A stretch of 32,180 nucleotides of DNA, from the NCBI GenBank assembly GCA_002715965.1, contig PBAL01000048.1, positions 1 to 32,180 of the forward strand. Direction: 5' to 3'. Positions within the stretch are counted from its first letter, which is position 1. The number at the start of each line of letters is the position of its first letter. The translations under genes and the position numbers were made by a program. Positions 15,964 through 27,237 of the stretch are shown here, in pieces. The notes beneath the pieces were generated by a model. That model was not told where the DNA came from and searched no databases. It saw only the letters and a program-made list of their open reading frames with translations. The stretch is from Verrucomicrobiales bacterium. GTDB taxonomy: Bacteria > Verrucomicrobiota > Verrucomicrobiia > Limisphaerales > JAYPXF01.

Positions 15964-16703
15964 CGACTCTGATCGACTGGGGATCGCCAAAATACACGGT
16001 GCATGACCAACTTTTTTTGTGTTGTGACAGCAGCGTGTTTGTATCCGACCCCGCTGGAATGCGAGTTATGCGCTTGCGATTCAAGCGCTTAGCGGTAGGT
16101 GGTTGGAGGGGTGTTTCGACAAGCATTTTTGGACGAGAAATTTTCTCATCAGAAACCCGTTTACAGCACCCTCTTCGTCGCTATTATCCGCCTCCGCTTC
16201 AGCTTTAAAACTGGTTGCATCCAAGCCAGTGGTGTCGCTGAACCACGAGCTGCTGCGCGATTGAATGCGCGCTGGTGCTGCCACGAGACAAAGAAACATG
16301 AACATCTTGGAAACAACTTCAAATCGGCGATGTGCCGCTTTGTTCGATTGTTTCTGGCTTGTGACAAAACGCGGGTAAAACGACGGATTTGCGGAGCTTT
16401 TCAAGCATGTGGATAAACTGCGAATAACGAAGAACAGTTCTTCCTAGAAAAGAAATATCAGCCCCGCCTAAAATGCCCGCACACAGACACAGAATAGTGA
16501 CCCAATCGATCACATCTGAACTTCCCACGGCCAACACAAGAATCGCTGTAAACCTTTATTTTTCAATTGTTTATGGCGATTTTTCTCAGCGAAACACCCC
16601 ACACATCAGCACCCTCGTTTCGTTGAATCCGACCCACTTTCTCCCCCCTCAACCCCCTCAACCCTTTGCATTTGTGCCGGTTACATGTTTGTGACAGAGG
16701 CAC
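15964..16703. other. Long non-coding region before dnaA, candidate replication origin
   Basis: About 740 bp without a supportable gene. It holds one perfect DnaA box (16408-16416). The motif TTGTGACA occurs three times (16022, 16359, 16689). A perfect GAAGAAC-A-GTTCTTC palindrome lies at 16429-16443, and a GAGAA/TTCTC hairpin near 16134. An AT-rich stretch near 16545-16600 could serve as an unwinding element. Position directly upstream of dnaA is the commonest place for a bacterial oriC. Only one canonical box is seen, so this is a candidate only. Confidence 0.4.
16408..16416 (-). promoter_or_regulatory. DnaA box
   Basis: TGTGGATAA is the exact complement of the consensus DnaA box TTATCCACA. 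It lies 287 bp upstream of the dnaA start and may serve origin function, dnaA autoregulation or both. Confidence 0.6.
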
Positions 16704-18101
16704 GTGAATAAACTGATGGATAAGGTCTTAGCCGCCAATCAACTACCCAACCGAGCTGCCGCCGAGAAAGTCTGGAGATCGTCACAGAAACGACTGAAAG
16801 AAGTCCTAAGCAGCGACGTATTCGAGCTCTGGTTCAAACCGGTCAAAGCCGTAGGCATGGACGAAGCCGCTTTTACCCTCGAGGTGGCCAATGAGTTCTG
16901 CGAAGTCTGGCTCGCCGATAACTACTCCGATCTCGTGAGAACCGCCGTCGCCGAAGCGACCGGGCGCGAACTCAGGATCGTCTTTCGTTCCTTGGGCGGT
17001 CCGTCCGAGGATTCCCGCAAGGCCGCCGAAGAGTCTGAGAAGAAGGGCGACAAGCCGAAGGCAAAGCCGACTTCGAAGGCCGATGAGTTGTTCAACCCCC
17101 GCTACAACTTTGACACCTTTGTTGTAGGAAACAACGAATTCGCTCATCGAGCTGCCTTGGCCGTTGCACAGAACCCCGGCAAGTCCTACAACCCGCTCTT
17201 CCTCTTCGGAGGTGTGGGTTTGGGCAAGACCCACCTGTTGCATGCGATCGGACATCAGGTCCTTGCACAAAAACCCAACGCGCGAGTCGCGTACGTCTCC
17301 TGCGAGAAATTCACGAACGAGTTTATCGATGCGATCCAAAACAACTCGCTCGTTCAGTTTCGTCGCAAGTACCGTCACACTGACGTGCTGCTCATCGACG
17401 ACGTGCAGTTCCTCGCGGGAAAAGAACGTATTCAGGAAGAGTTCTTCCATACCTTCAACGCGCTCCATGAATCGCACAAACAGATTGTCCTGACCTGTGA
17501 CCGGCCCGCCGGTGAAATCGCAGGACTCGAAGATCGCTTGGTCTCGCGCTTCGTCTGGGGACTCGTCACCGATCTGCAACCGCCGGATATCGAAACGCGC
17601 CTCGCCATTCTCCAGAAGAAAGCAACGGCGATGGACGTTGAGCTGCCCGACCAGATCTCAAACTTCCTCGCCCAACGCGTGCGCAACAACATCCGTCGTC
17701 TGGAAGGCGCGTTGATTCGAATCATCTCCTACTCCTCACTCACCGGAAAGCCGCTGACCCAGGCGATCGTGGAGAACCTTCTTCGCGACGTTCTTGATGA
17801 AGAATCGCAACAGGCGGTCAGTATCGAGATGATTCAGAAGAAAGTTGCCGAACACTTCGACATCCGGCTCGCGGACATGACCAGCAAGCGACGTCCCGAA
17901 CACATCGCTTTTCCGCGACAGATCGCCATGTATCTCGCACGTCAACTGACCGGGAATTCGTTGAACTCCATTGGTGAAGCCTTCGGTGGCCGAGATCACG
18001 GCACTGTGTTGCACGCCTGCCGCTTGGTTAAGGACCGAATGGAGATCGATGGTGGCGTCCGGCAGACCGTCGGGATGCTTGAGCGCAAGCTGCGTTCCTG
18101 A
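16704..18101 (+). CDS. dnaA: Chromosomal replication initiator DnaA
   Basis: DnaA binds DnaA boxes and opens oriC. The 465 residues show domain I (about 20-95, SSDVFELWFKPVKAVGMDE), a charged linker and the AAA+ domain. Walker A is FGGVGLGKTHLLHAIG near 168-180, and Walker B is LLIDDVQFLAGKE near 230. The domain IV signature is DHGTVLHACRLV near 432. It starts with GTG at 16704; AGAGG lies only 3 nt upstream, unusually close. An ATG at 16716 is the alternative. dnaN, recF and gyrB do not follow: dnaA stands alone, ending at a strong terminator before a convergent gene. Confidence 0.97.
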   Translation: MNKLMDKVLAANQLPNRAAAEKVWRSSQKRLKEVLSSDVFELWFKPVKAVGMDEAAFTLEVANEFCEVWLADNYSDLVRTAVAEATGRELRIVFRSLGGPSEDSRKAAEESEKKGDKPKAKPTSKADELFNPRYNFDTFVVGNNEFAHRAALAVAQNPGKSYNPLFLFGGVGLGKTHLLHAIGHQVLAQKPNARVAYVSCEKFTNEFIDAIQNNSLVQFRRKYRHTDVLLIDDVQFLAGKERIQEEFFHTFNALHESHKQIVLTCDRPAGEIAGLEDRLVSRFVWGLVTDLQPPDIETRLAILQKKATAMDVELPDQISNFLAQRVRNNIRRLEGALIRIISYSSLTGKPLTQAIVENLLRDVLDEESQQAVSIEMIQKKVAEHFDIRLADMTSKRRPEHIAFPRQIAMYLARQLTGNSLNSIGEAFGGRDHGTVLHACRLVKDRMEIDGGVRQTVGMLERKLRS

Positions 18102-18123
18102 GTCGATCGCAAATATTCTCGTG

Positions 18124-18152
18124 ACTGCGCAATGACTTCGTCATTGCGCAGT
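18124..18152. terminator. Strong bidirectional terminator after dnaA
   Basis: ACTGCGCAATGAC and GTCATTGCGCAGT form a perfect 13-bp stem with a TTC loop, followed by TTGCTTGT on the plus strand. It lies between the convergent dnaA and malonyl-CoA synthetase stop codons and can serve both. Confidence 0.8.
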
Positions 18153-18168
18153 TTGCTTGTACGGCGAG

Positions 18169-19665
18169 TCAGCTTTCTGCGAACAGATCCTTCACCGCCG
18201 GCTTGGTCACCTTGCCCATGGCGTTCCGCGGCAATGCGTTCACGCAGGATAGCCGCTTGGGAATCTTGTAGACGGAGAGCCGATCCCGGCACCAGTTGCG
18301 CAATGCTTCAAGCTCCAAGTCGGTGCCTTGCGCGAGGACGACTGCAGCTGAAACGGCTTCGCCCCAGGTATCATCCGGCGTGCCGATGACGGCGCATTCA
18401 CTAATGTCCGGGTGCTGAAGAAGCACCGCTTCGATTTCCAAGGCTGAGAGTTTGTAGCCGCCGGATTTGATGATGTCCACGGATAGCCGGCCCATGATTC
18501 GGTAATAGCCGGTTTCAAGCACGGCCATGTCGCCGGTGCGAAACCATGCGTCTTCAAAAGACTCAGCGGTCACTTCAGGCCGATTCCAGTATTCGCTAAA
18601 CACGGCCGGCCCCTTCACCTGAATCTCTCCTGGTTCATCCTCGTTGGTGACCACTTCGCCGGTTTCGGCCTTCAGCCGGATTTCGACTCCGGGCAGAGGC
18701 TGTCCGACTGCACCGGGACGGCGTTCTCCGTGGAAGGGATTGGACAAGCCCATGCCGATCTCCGTCATACCGTAGCGTTCCAGGAGTTTTTGTCCGGTGA
18801 GCTCGGTCCACTTTTCGTGAATCGATGCCGGAAGAGCGGCTGATCCGGAAATCATCAGACGCATCTTTTGGAAACCGTTGATGTTGCGATCTCGTTGTTC
18901 CGCAGATTGCGTTTCCAATGCCTGGATCAACTTCACATAAATCGTGGGAACCGCCATGAACACGGTGTAAGCGTCATCGGCAACACGTTTTAGAATCCGC
19001 TCCAGGTCGAAACCCGCAAAAGGCTCGATCACCGCGCCGGACCAAAGCGCACAGGACATCACATTGATGATCCCGTGAATGTGATGAAGGGGCAGGAATA
19101 GCGGAATGCGATCGTCCGCCTGCCATTCCCAAGCTTTCACCAACATCTCAATCTGTGCCTGGATGTTGCGATGGGTTGAAACAACTCCCTTCGGTTTGCT
19201 GGTCGTCCCGCTGGTGTAGAGAATCATCGCCCGGCGTTCCGGATTCAGTTCCGGCAACTCACCGTTTGATTCGCTTCCAAGATCCTCAAGGATCAGCAAA
19301 CGCAGGTTGTGTTGCTTGCATATGTCCACGAGCTTTTCAGACAGCTCGCGAGTCGTGAATACGACAGACGCGTCCGAATCAGTGATTGTGTATTCGTACT
19401 CGGGTGTCGTGGCCGCCAGACACAATGGCACGGCAACACCGCCCGCTCGCCAGATTCCCCATTGCGCGCTGGTGTGGTCAAAGCCAGTCGGAATCAGGAA
19501 AGCGATTCGTGATTCGTCCAGATCGCGTCCGCCATCCAGCAGAATCCTAGCGATTTGTTCCGAGCATTCGAGCAGTTCGCTGTAGTGGCGCTCGCCATGG
19601 TCCGTCCGAAACGCAACCGCGTTCTCGTGAGCGAGCGCCCGTTTGAAGAGTTCAAGTTCTGGCAT
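18169..19665 (-). CDS. matB: Malonyl-CoA synthetase-like acyl-CoA ligase (MatB/ACSF3 type)
   Basis: This 498-residue AMP-forming ligase has the P-loop LYTSGTTSKPKG (149-160), ERYGMTE (296-302), TGD (377-379) and hinge GRLSVDIIKSGGYK (392-405). The C-terminal catalytic lysine is Lys485 in PRNAMGKV. The blocks PLHHIHGIINVMSCALWSGA and MTEIGMGLSNP with RRPGAVG are those of MatB/ACSF3 malonyl-CoA or methylmalonyl-CoA synthetases. It is predicted to activate malonate with ATP and CoA in the cytoplasm. Its place 21 bp after madM, the malonate transporter subunit, supports this specificity. No malonyl-CoA decarboxylase gene lies nearby, so the product may feed fatty-acid synthesis or a decarboxylase elsewhere. 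Confidence 0.85.
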   Translation of the reverse strand: MPELELFKRALAHENAVAFRTDHGERHYSELLECSEQIARILLDGGRDLDESRIAFLIPTGFDHTSAQWGIWRAGGVAVPLCLAATTPEYEYTITDSDASVVFTTRELSEKLVDICKQHNLRLLILEDLGSESNGELPELNPERRAMILYTSGTTSKPKGVVSTHRNIQAQIEMLVKAWEWQADDRIPLFLPLHHIHGIINVMSCALWSGAVIEPFAGFDLERILKRVADDAYTVFMAVPTIYVKLIQALETQSAEQRDRNINGFQKMRLMISGSAALPASIHEKWTELTGQKLLERYGMTEIGMGLSNPFHGERRPGAVGQPLPGVEIRLKAETGEVVTNEDEPGEIQVKGPAVFSEYWNRPEVTAESFEDAWFRTGDMAVLETGYYRIMGRLSVDIIKSGGYKLSALEIEAVLLQHPDISECAVIGTPDDTWGEAVSAAVVLAQGTDLELEALRNWCRDRLSVYKIPKRLSCVNALPRNAMGKVTKPAVKDLFAES

Positions 19666-19686
19666 GATTTCGTTTGATCGTGATCA

Positions 19687-20448
19687 CTAGACCAACGCGC
19701 GGATCGTCATGAAGATCACCGACGGTCCCAGCAGACATCCGATGCCGGTGTAAAAGGTCGCGGTCATCGCGCCATAGGGAACGAGTTTTGGATCGGTTGC
19801 CGCGAGTCCTCCGGCAACCCCACTGGTTGTTCCCATCAGGCCGCCGAAAATCAATGCGGACCTTGGATTGTCCAAGCCGATGTATTTCGCAACAAACGGT
19901 GTGGCAGTCATGACCAGGATGGACTTCACCAATCCGGCCGCCACGCTAAGCGCCATGACGTCTGACGACGCGCCAATTGCTCCACCGGTGACCGGACCGA
20001 CGATGTAAGTTGCCGCTCCTCCGCCAATGGTCGTGAGGCTGACGGCGTCACGATAGCCAAAGGCATACGCAACACCCGCGCCGATGAAGAACGAAACAAA
20101 GACTCCGGCCAACAGTGAAAGCACCCCACTCAATCCGGTCTTTCGAAATTCCTCCAATCGCACGCCAAATGCCGTCGCGACGATCGCCAGGTCGCGCAGC
20201 ATCGCACCTCCCATGATGCCGATGCCCGAGAATACCGGGATGTCCGCAATCCCCTTCTTGCCTGCCGTTTCAATCCCGCCCCAATACGCCAGCACCAGTC
20301 CAAGGAAGATCGCGATCGCCGAACCATGCAGTCGACCACGTGTGAGTTTTTCGGAAGCGAGATATGAAACCCATACCGTCACCCCAATCACCGCGAAGGC
20401 AGTGACGAGCGAATACTTGGTCAGGACGGCTTCGATGGATTCCCACAT
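19687..20448 (-). CDS. madM: Malonate transporter subunit MadM
   Basis: MadM is the large subunit of the two-component malonate transporter MadLM. The 253-residue protein is almost wholly hydrophobic. It has many glycine-rich membrane helices, including IPVFSGIGIMGGAMLRDLAIVATAFG, SLTTIGGGAATYIVGPVTGGAIGASSDV and ALIFGGLMGTTSGVAGGLAATDPKLVPYGAM. These are recognisable MadM features, and the length agrees with the family (about 250). The start ATG at 20448 lies 2 bp after the madL stop, so the pair is tightly coupled, as expected for subunits of one carrier. Confidence 0.85.
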   Translation of the reverse strand: MWESIEAVLTKYSLVTAFAVIGVTVWVSYLASEKLTRGRLHGSAIAIFLGLVLAYWGGIETAGKKGIADIPVFSGIGIMGGAMLRDLAIVATAFGVRLEEFRKTGLSGVLSLLAGVFVSFFIGAGVAYAFGYRDAVSLTTIGGGAATYIVGPVTGGAIGASSDVMALSVAAGLVKSILVMTATPFVAKYIGLDNPRSALIFGGLMGTTSGVAGGLAATDPKLVPYGAMTATFYTGIGCLLGPSVIFMTIRALV

Positions 20449-20450
20449 GA

Positions 20451-20843
20451 CTAAGATGAGCTGCTTGGTGAATCCTGTTTCCCTTCATCTTTTCGCCCCA
20501 ATCGGCTGATGACCGGGACCAGCGCGAAACAAGCCAACACGGACAACACCCCCGCCAGGACAGCCAGTGGGCCTCCCTTGATCGCAGCCAATACGTTCTG
20601 ACTCGCAGCCATAGCCACCACGATCGGGATGTAAACGGAACTCCAGAATGCGATGCCGCTTGCTGTCGGTGGTTTCATGCGACCCTTCTTCTGCAGATGA
20701 TCGCAGGCGATGATGAGCAGCAGCATGGCGATGCCAACTCCGCCAATGTTCTTGTTCACCCCGACCAGTTGGCCGATGCCGTTCCCGATGATCAACCCTG
20801 CCAGCAGGCAGATCGAAAGAAGTGTGGTTCCGTAGATGGCCAT
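20451..20843 (-). CDS. madL: Malonate transporter subunit MadL
   Basis: MadL is the small subunit of the malonate carrier. The 130 residues begin MAIYGTTLLSICLLAGLIIGNGIG and contain LVGVNKNIGGVGIAMLLLII, a strongly conserved MadL block. Helices near 70-90 and 95-115 follow, and the C-terminal tail is polar and serine-rich. The length matches the family (about 130). It starts 7 bp after the esterase gene, so all four genes of this operon are close-packed. Confidence 0.87.
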   Translation of the reverse strand: MAIYGTTLLSICLLAGLIIGNGIGQLVGVNKNIGGVGIAMLLLIIACDHLQKKGRMKPPTASGIAFWSSVYIPIVVAMAASQNVLAAIKGGPLAVLAGVLSVLACFALVPVISRLGRKDEGKQDSPSSSS

Positions 20844-20850
20844 CGCAGGG

Positions 20851-22179
20851 TCACTTCTTGACCGGCTTCATCTTCGTGCTGCCGGGTTCTTTCGGCGTAC
20901 GGCCAAAGTGACGATCGGCAAAGTTCAGGTATTGCTCCCAATCATAATCCTTCACCTCATGCCCACCGGTGCGGACGTGGTAACCAATCGTGTCGCCAAC
21001 CGGCTGATCCAAGCCGGGTTGCTTGTCCACGCCAACCCCGACCTTGTCGAACAATGCATAGACCGGGTCAGCGTGTTTGCCGCTGAGGAATTCGCCATTG
21101 GGATCCGCCCATCGATCTTCCTCCGCACTGGCTATGTAAACCGGCCTTGGCGCCATCAATGCAACCAACATGTGTTGATCGACTGGACAATCGTTCTCGT
21201 TCTCATTGTATCGGTTGAAACGATCGTTGAACCAATGCGGGAACACGGTGTTGATGCGCTTCACCGTTTCACCGAAGCGACGTCGGCTCAATGCAGCGCC
21301 TCCGCAGCCTGAGTTGTTGGAAATCGTAATCGCAAAGCGTTCGTCACTTGCGCCTGTCCAAAGCGAGGTCTTGCCCAAACGCGAGTGTCCAAACACCACC
21401 ACCTGTTTCTCATTGATGCTGCGATCCGTGCCCAGGTAATCCAGCGCGCGACTCAATCCCGTGGCCCACGCACCGATCGCACCCCAGTCCGTCGGCGCCG
21501 GCTTCGAGCGCCCGGGCGCGAGGTAGTAGGAGCGCGTGCTGTCCTCCCAGCCGTCCTTGTGATCGGGTTCCACATCGCCGTAGTAAATCGTGGCCAGGGC
21601 ATAGCCGCGCTTGAGAATCATCTCGACCGCCCAACGACTCTGACGCGAACCGCGTCCCGCTTCGGTCGCGCGGTTGTTGACCACGCCCTTGCTCTTGTCA
21701 TTCCGAGACCAACTTTGATGAATCACGATTCCCGGATCCGGATGAATCGTGTGATTGCCGTAAAAGTTGTATCCCAGAATTGCGGGCACAGCTTTCTTGG
21801 CAGCTGCCGGCCGATAGATCAGCAGGTCGAATCGCGGACCGTATGGCTTGTCGGTGAGTTGAATACGCACCTGTTTACGAATGGCCAATCCGTCCAACGC
21901 TTCTTCCTCTGAGAGCAATTTCACCTTCAGTCCGCCCCGCAGCTTCGGTGCATTGCCGTAAACATGATCGCGAAACAACTGCAGCACTTCCGCGCGACGC
22001 TTCTTCCAATCCGCAACCGACTTGACCGGACTCCCGTCATCGAAAATCAGCGAATCGGGGAGTTCAAACTTCGGAACCTTGGATTCGTCATAATTGAATC
22101 CTTTCGGTTGGGCCACGACGGAAGATCCACCCAGAAACAGAACACACGCGATCGCGATCAGGAAGGAATGGAAACGCAT
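20851..22179 (-). CDS. Secreted CE15-type esterase (glucuronoyl/acetylxylan esterase-like)
   Basis: ATG 22179 gives 442 residues with a signal peptide (MRFHSFLIAIACVLFLGGSSVVAQ); the longer GTG-started form (22209) would bury it. This is an alpha/beta hydrolase of the CE15-like group. The nucleophile elbow is GHSRLGK with Ser266, followed by the family blocks RFAITISNNSGCGGAALSRR, HWFNDRF, DQHMLVALMAPRPVYIASAEEDRWADP and GGHEVKDYDWEQY (His407 as catalytic base). Classical glucuronoyl esterases have Cys where His265 stands. Members cleave ester bonds in plant cell-wall glycans. Here it heads an operon with a malonate transporter and ligase, so a malonyl-ester substrate is an attractive but unproven idea. 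Confidence 0.8.
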   Translation of the reverse strand: MRFHSFLIAIACVLFLGGSSVVAQPKGFNYDESKVPKFELPDSLIFDDGSPVKSVADWKKRRAEVLQLFRDHVYGNAPKLRGGLKVKLLSEEEALDGLAIRKQVRIQLTDKPYGPRFDLLIYRPAAAKKAVPAILGYNFYGNHTIHPDPGIVIHQSWSRNDKSKGVVNNRATEAGRGSRQSRWAVEMILKRGYALATIYYGDVEPDHKDGWEDSTRSYYLAPGRSKPAPTDWGAIGAWATGLSRALDYLGTDRSINEKQVVVFGHSRLGKTSLWTGASDERFAITISNNSGCGGAALSRRRFGETVKRINTVFPHWFNDRFNRYNENENDCPVDQHMLVALMAPRPVYIASAEEDRWADPNGEFLSGKHADPVYALFDKVGVGVDKQPGLDQPVGDTIGYHVRTGGHEVKDYDWEQYLNFADRHFGRTPKEPGSTKMKPVKK

Positions 22180-22434
22180 CCCGGTTTCTGCCGAAAAAAC
22201 ACGAGGCACGCAATCCTCACTTCGAAGTTGAAGCAGCGTGGTTACGGTCGAGAGATGATCAACGAGTTCGAACTCAGTTCATCGCAAACATCACCAAGCG
22301 CACTACTGCACACGCAATCAGGCCAAGGGCACCGAGAGTGAGGATGACATTTGCTTCGTCGTACTAGCGCGGCAACGCTCGCGCCGTTGCGCGTCTTTGA
22401 GGCCGTCGGTTTGGCTGGGGATTCATGTGGATTA

Positions 22435-22478
22435 GGGTATTTCCCTAGTCCGATCGGGGTATCCGTAGGGACGGGTAT
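22435..22478. promoter_or_regulatory. Three GGGTAT repeats, possible operator
   Basis: GGGTAT occurs at 22435, 22457 and 22473. The first is part of AGGGTATTTCCCT, an inverted AGGG/CCCT pair. The cluster lies in the 555-bp gap between the divergent esterase and dnaK genes. No gene is supported in this gap. Confidence 0.35.
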
Positions 22479-22534
22479 TTTGGCGTTTCGGGAACTATGC
22501 AGCCAAACATGGGACGAACAAGTGGGACAAATCC

Positions 22535-22584
22535 GTGTGACATCTGGTGTGACACGTCCCACCAATGTGTGACACGAAGTCACA
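22535..22584. promoter_or_regulatory. Three GTGTGACA repeats ending in a palindrome
   Basis: GTGTGACA occurs at 22535, 22547 and 22567. The last copy is part of TGTGAC-ACGAA-GTCACA (22568-22584), a perfect inverted repeat with a 5-nt spacer. The layout is that of a regulator-binding array, but the regulator is unknown. Confidence 0.4.
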
Positions 22585-22630
22585 TCAGAAACCCTCTTAG
22601 ACGGGATTGCATTTGGCGTGAAGGTGGTTT

Positions 22631-22672
22631 GTTAGTGTGTAACACATTGATAATAATCAACTTATGACTAAC
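22631..22672. promoter_or_regulatory. Stacked palindromes just upstream of the sigma-54 site
   Basis: GTTAGT (22631) and ACTAAC (22667) are outer arms. Inside lie TGTGTAACACA (22636-22646) and TTGATAATAATCAA (22647-22660), each a perfect inverted repeat. The block ends about 10 bp before the -24 element. It could bind an activator or repressor of dnaK. Confidence 0.45.
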
Positions 22673-22682
22673 TCAGGATTGC

Positions 22683-22697
22683 TGGCACGCACCTTGC
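22683..22697 (+). promoter_or_regulatory. Sigma-54 (-24/-12) promoter of dnaK
   Basis: TGGCACG-CACC-TTGC matches the sigma-54 consensus, with GG and GC separated by exactly 10 nt. Transcription would begin near 22709, leaving a leader of about 26 nt before the dnaK ATG. I see no CIRCE element, the HrcA operator usual for such genes in many bacteria. Confidence 0.65.
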
Positions 22698-22734
22698 GAG
22701 TGGGTCGTCTCCCTTTTGGCAAAAATTTTTTGAT

Positions 22735-24705
<1,971 letters not shown>

Positions 24706-24731
24706 TTCCCCGCTCCAATTGAAACAATTCA

Positions 24732-24753
24732 GTCCGCGGCGGGTGTCGCGGAC
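24732..24753 (+). promoter_or_regulatory. Hairpin between dnaK and groES
   Basis: GTCCGCG and CGCGGAC form a perfect 7-bp stem with an 8-nt loop. No U-run follows, so it is more likely an mRNA processing or stability element than a terminator. Confidence 0.4.
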
Positions 24754-24793
24754 GAAAAACGATCAACCCAAAACCCCTAAAGACACACAACAT

Positions 24794-25087
24794 ATGGCAC
24801 TGAAAGTCAAACCGCTCGGTGATCGCGTTATCGTCGAACCCGCCGAAGAAACAGAAACCAAAAAAGGTGGCATCATCATTCCTGATGCCCACAAAGAAAA
24901 ACCACAGGAAAGCAAGGTAGTCGCGCTCGGCACCGGCAAGAAGGACGACGATGGCAAGGCCATCGCCTTCGACGTCAAGGTCGGCGACGTGGTCCTCACC
25001 AGCAAGTACGGTGGCACCGACATCAAGATCGACGGCAAGGAATACAAGATCCTCAATTCCGACGACATCCTCGCCATCATCGGTTAA
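24794..25087 (+). CDS. groES: Co-chaperonin GroES (Hsp10)
   Basis: GroES caps the GroEL ring. The 97 residues contain [17 protein letters not shown] at the N-terminus, the mobile loop [20 protein letters not shown], and the C-terminal [19 protein letters not shown]. Length and motifs are normal. ATG 24794 is the right start; the frame is open far upstream into dnaK but the family begins here. groEL follows after 29 bp. Confidence 0.98.
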   Translation: MALKVKPLGDRVIVEPAEETETKKGGIIIPDAHKEKPQESKVVALGTGKKDDDGKAIAFDVKVGDVVLTSKYGGTDIKIDGKEYKILNSDDILAIIG

Positions 25088-25101
25088 TCACAATTCACTG
25101 A

Positions 25102-26748
<1,647 letters not shown>

Positions 26749-26779
26749 GGAAGGTTCCGTTCCATCAATAAATTCGCGA

Positions 26780-26809
26780 AAGGCGAGGCTGCAAGGCCTC
26801 GCCTTTTTT
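26780..26809 (+). terminator. Intrinsic terminator of groESL
   Basis: AAGGCGAGGC and GCCTCGCCTT form a 10-bp stem around the loop TGCAAG, followed by a run of six T residues that overlaps the last pair. It lies 31 bp after the groEL stop. Confidence 0.9.
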
Positions 26810-26880
26810 CAGTTCACTCACTCTCGCCACAGAAAACTCCACCAGATCCGAAAGACGACTCGCCAAAGCTCGCCTGGGCC

Positions 26881-27237
26881 ATGCTGTTCTTCTGCGCGTT
26901 GGCGATTGCCTCAATCATCGTTTTGATGGTTCTTAAAGCAGGCGAACTGCGATCGCATCGCATGGTCGAACACATCTTCTATCCACTCCTAGTCTTTCTA
27001 GGAATTCTCGGGGCAGCAGCATTCTTTGGAGCTCTGAGTGCCTGCGAGATTCTCTTCAGATTCAAAATGGATACGATAAAGATCAAATCAAGGGGAGCCT
27101 GCGCATTCGCACTCGCGATTATCGTTCTGGGAATGAAACTCACCGGCAACCAATTCGTCGTGCGCTCCGCTTTCCAGGATCCGACCATCTTCCATCACCA
27201 CAATCAGGTCGGCCATGCGACCGTGTTCAGCCGATGA
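26881..27237 (+). CDS. Membrane-protein ORF, probably a gene remnant
   Basis: A 118-codon frame with three hydrophobic segments (LFFCALAIASIIVLMVL, YPLLVFLGILGAAAFFGAL, ACAFALAIIVLGMKL). The frame is also open upstream of the ATG, where codons read ...PPDPKDDSPKLAWAM without a start codon, which looks like a truncated N-terminus. The last 30 or so residues lie antisense to ABC-transporter coding sequence, so the 3' end also seems replaced. I do not recognise a family. Confidence 0.35.
   Translation: MLFFCALAIASIIVLMVLKAGELRSHRMVEHIFYPLLVFLGILGAAAFFGALSACEILFRFKMDTIKIKSRGACAFALAIIVLGMKLTGNQFVVRSAFQDPTIFHHHNQVGHATVFSR

Noticed and set aside
22568..22584. CRP site
   Set aside because: TGTGA and TCACA are separated by 7 nt rather than the 6 nt of CRP sites; kept only as an unassigned palindrome.
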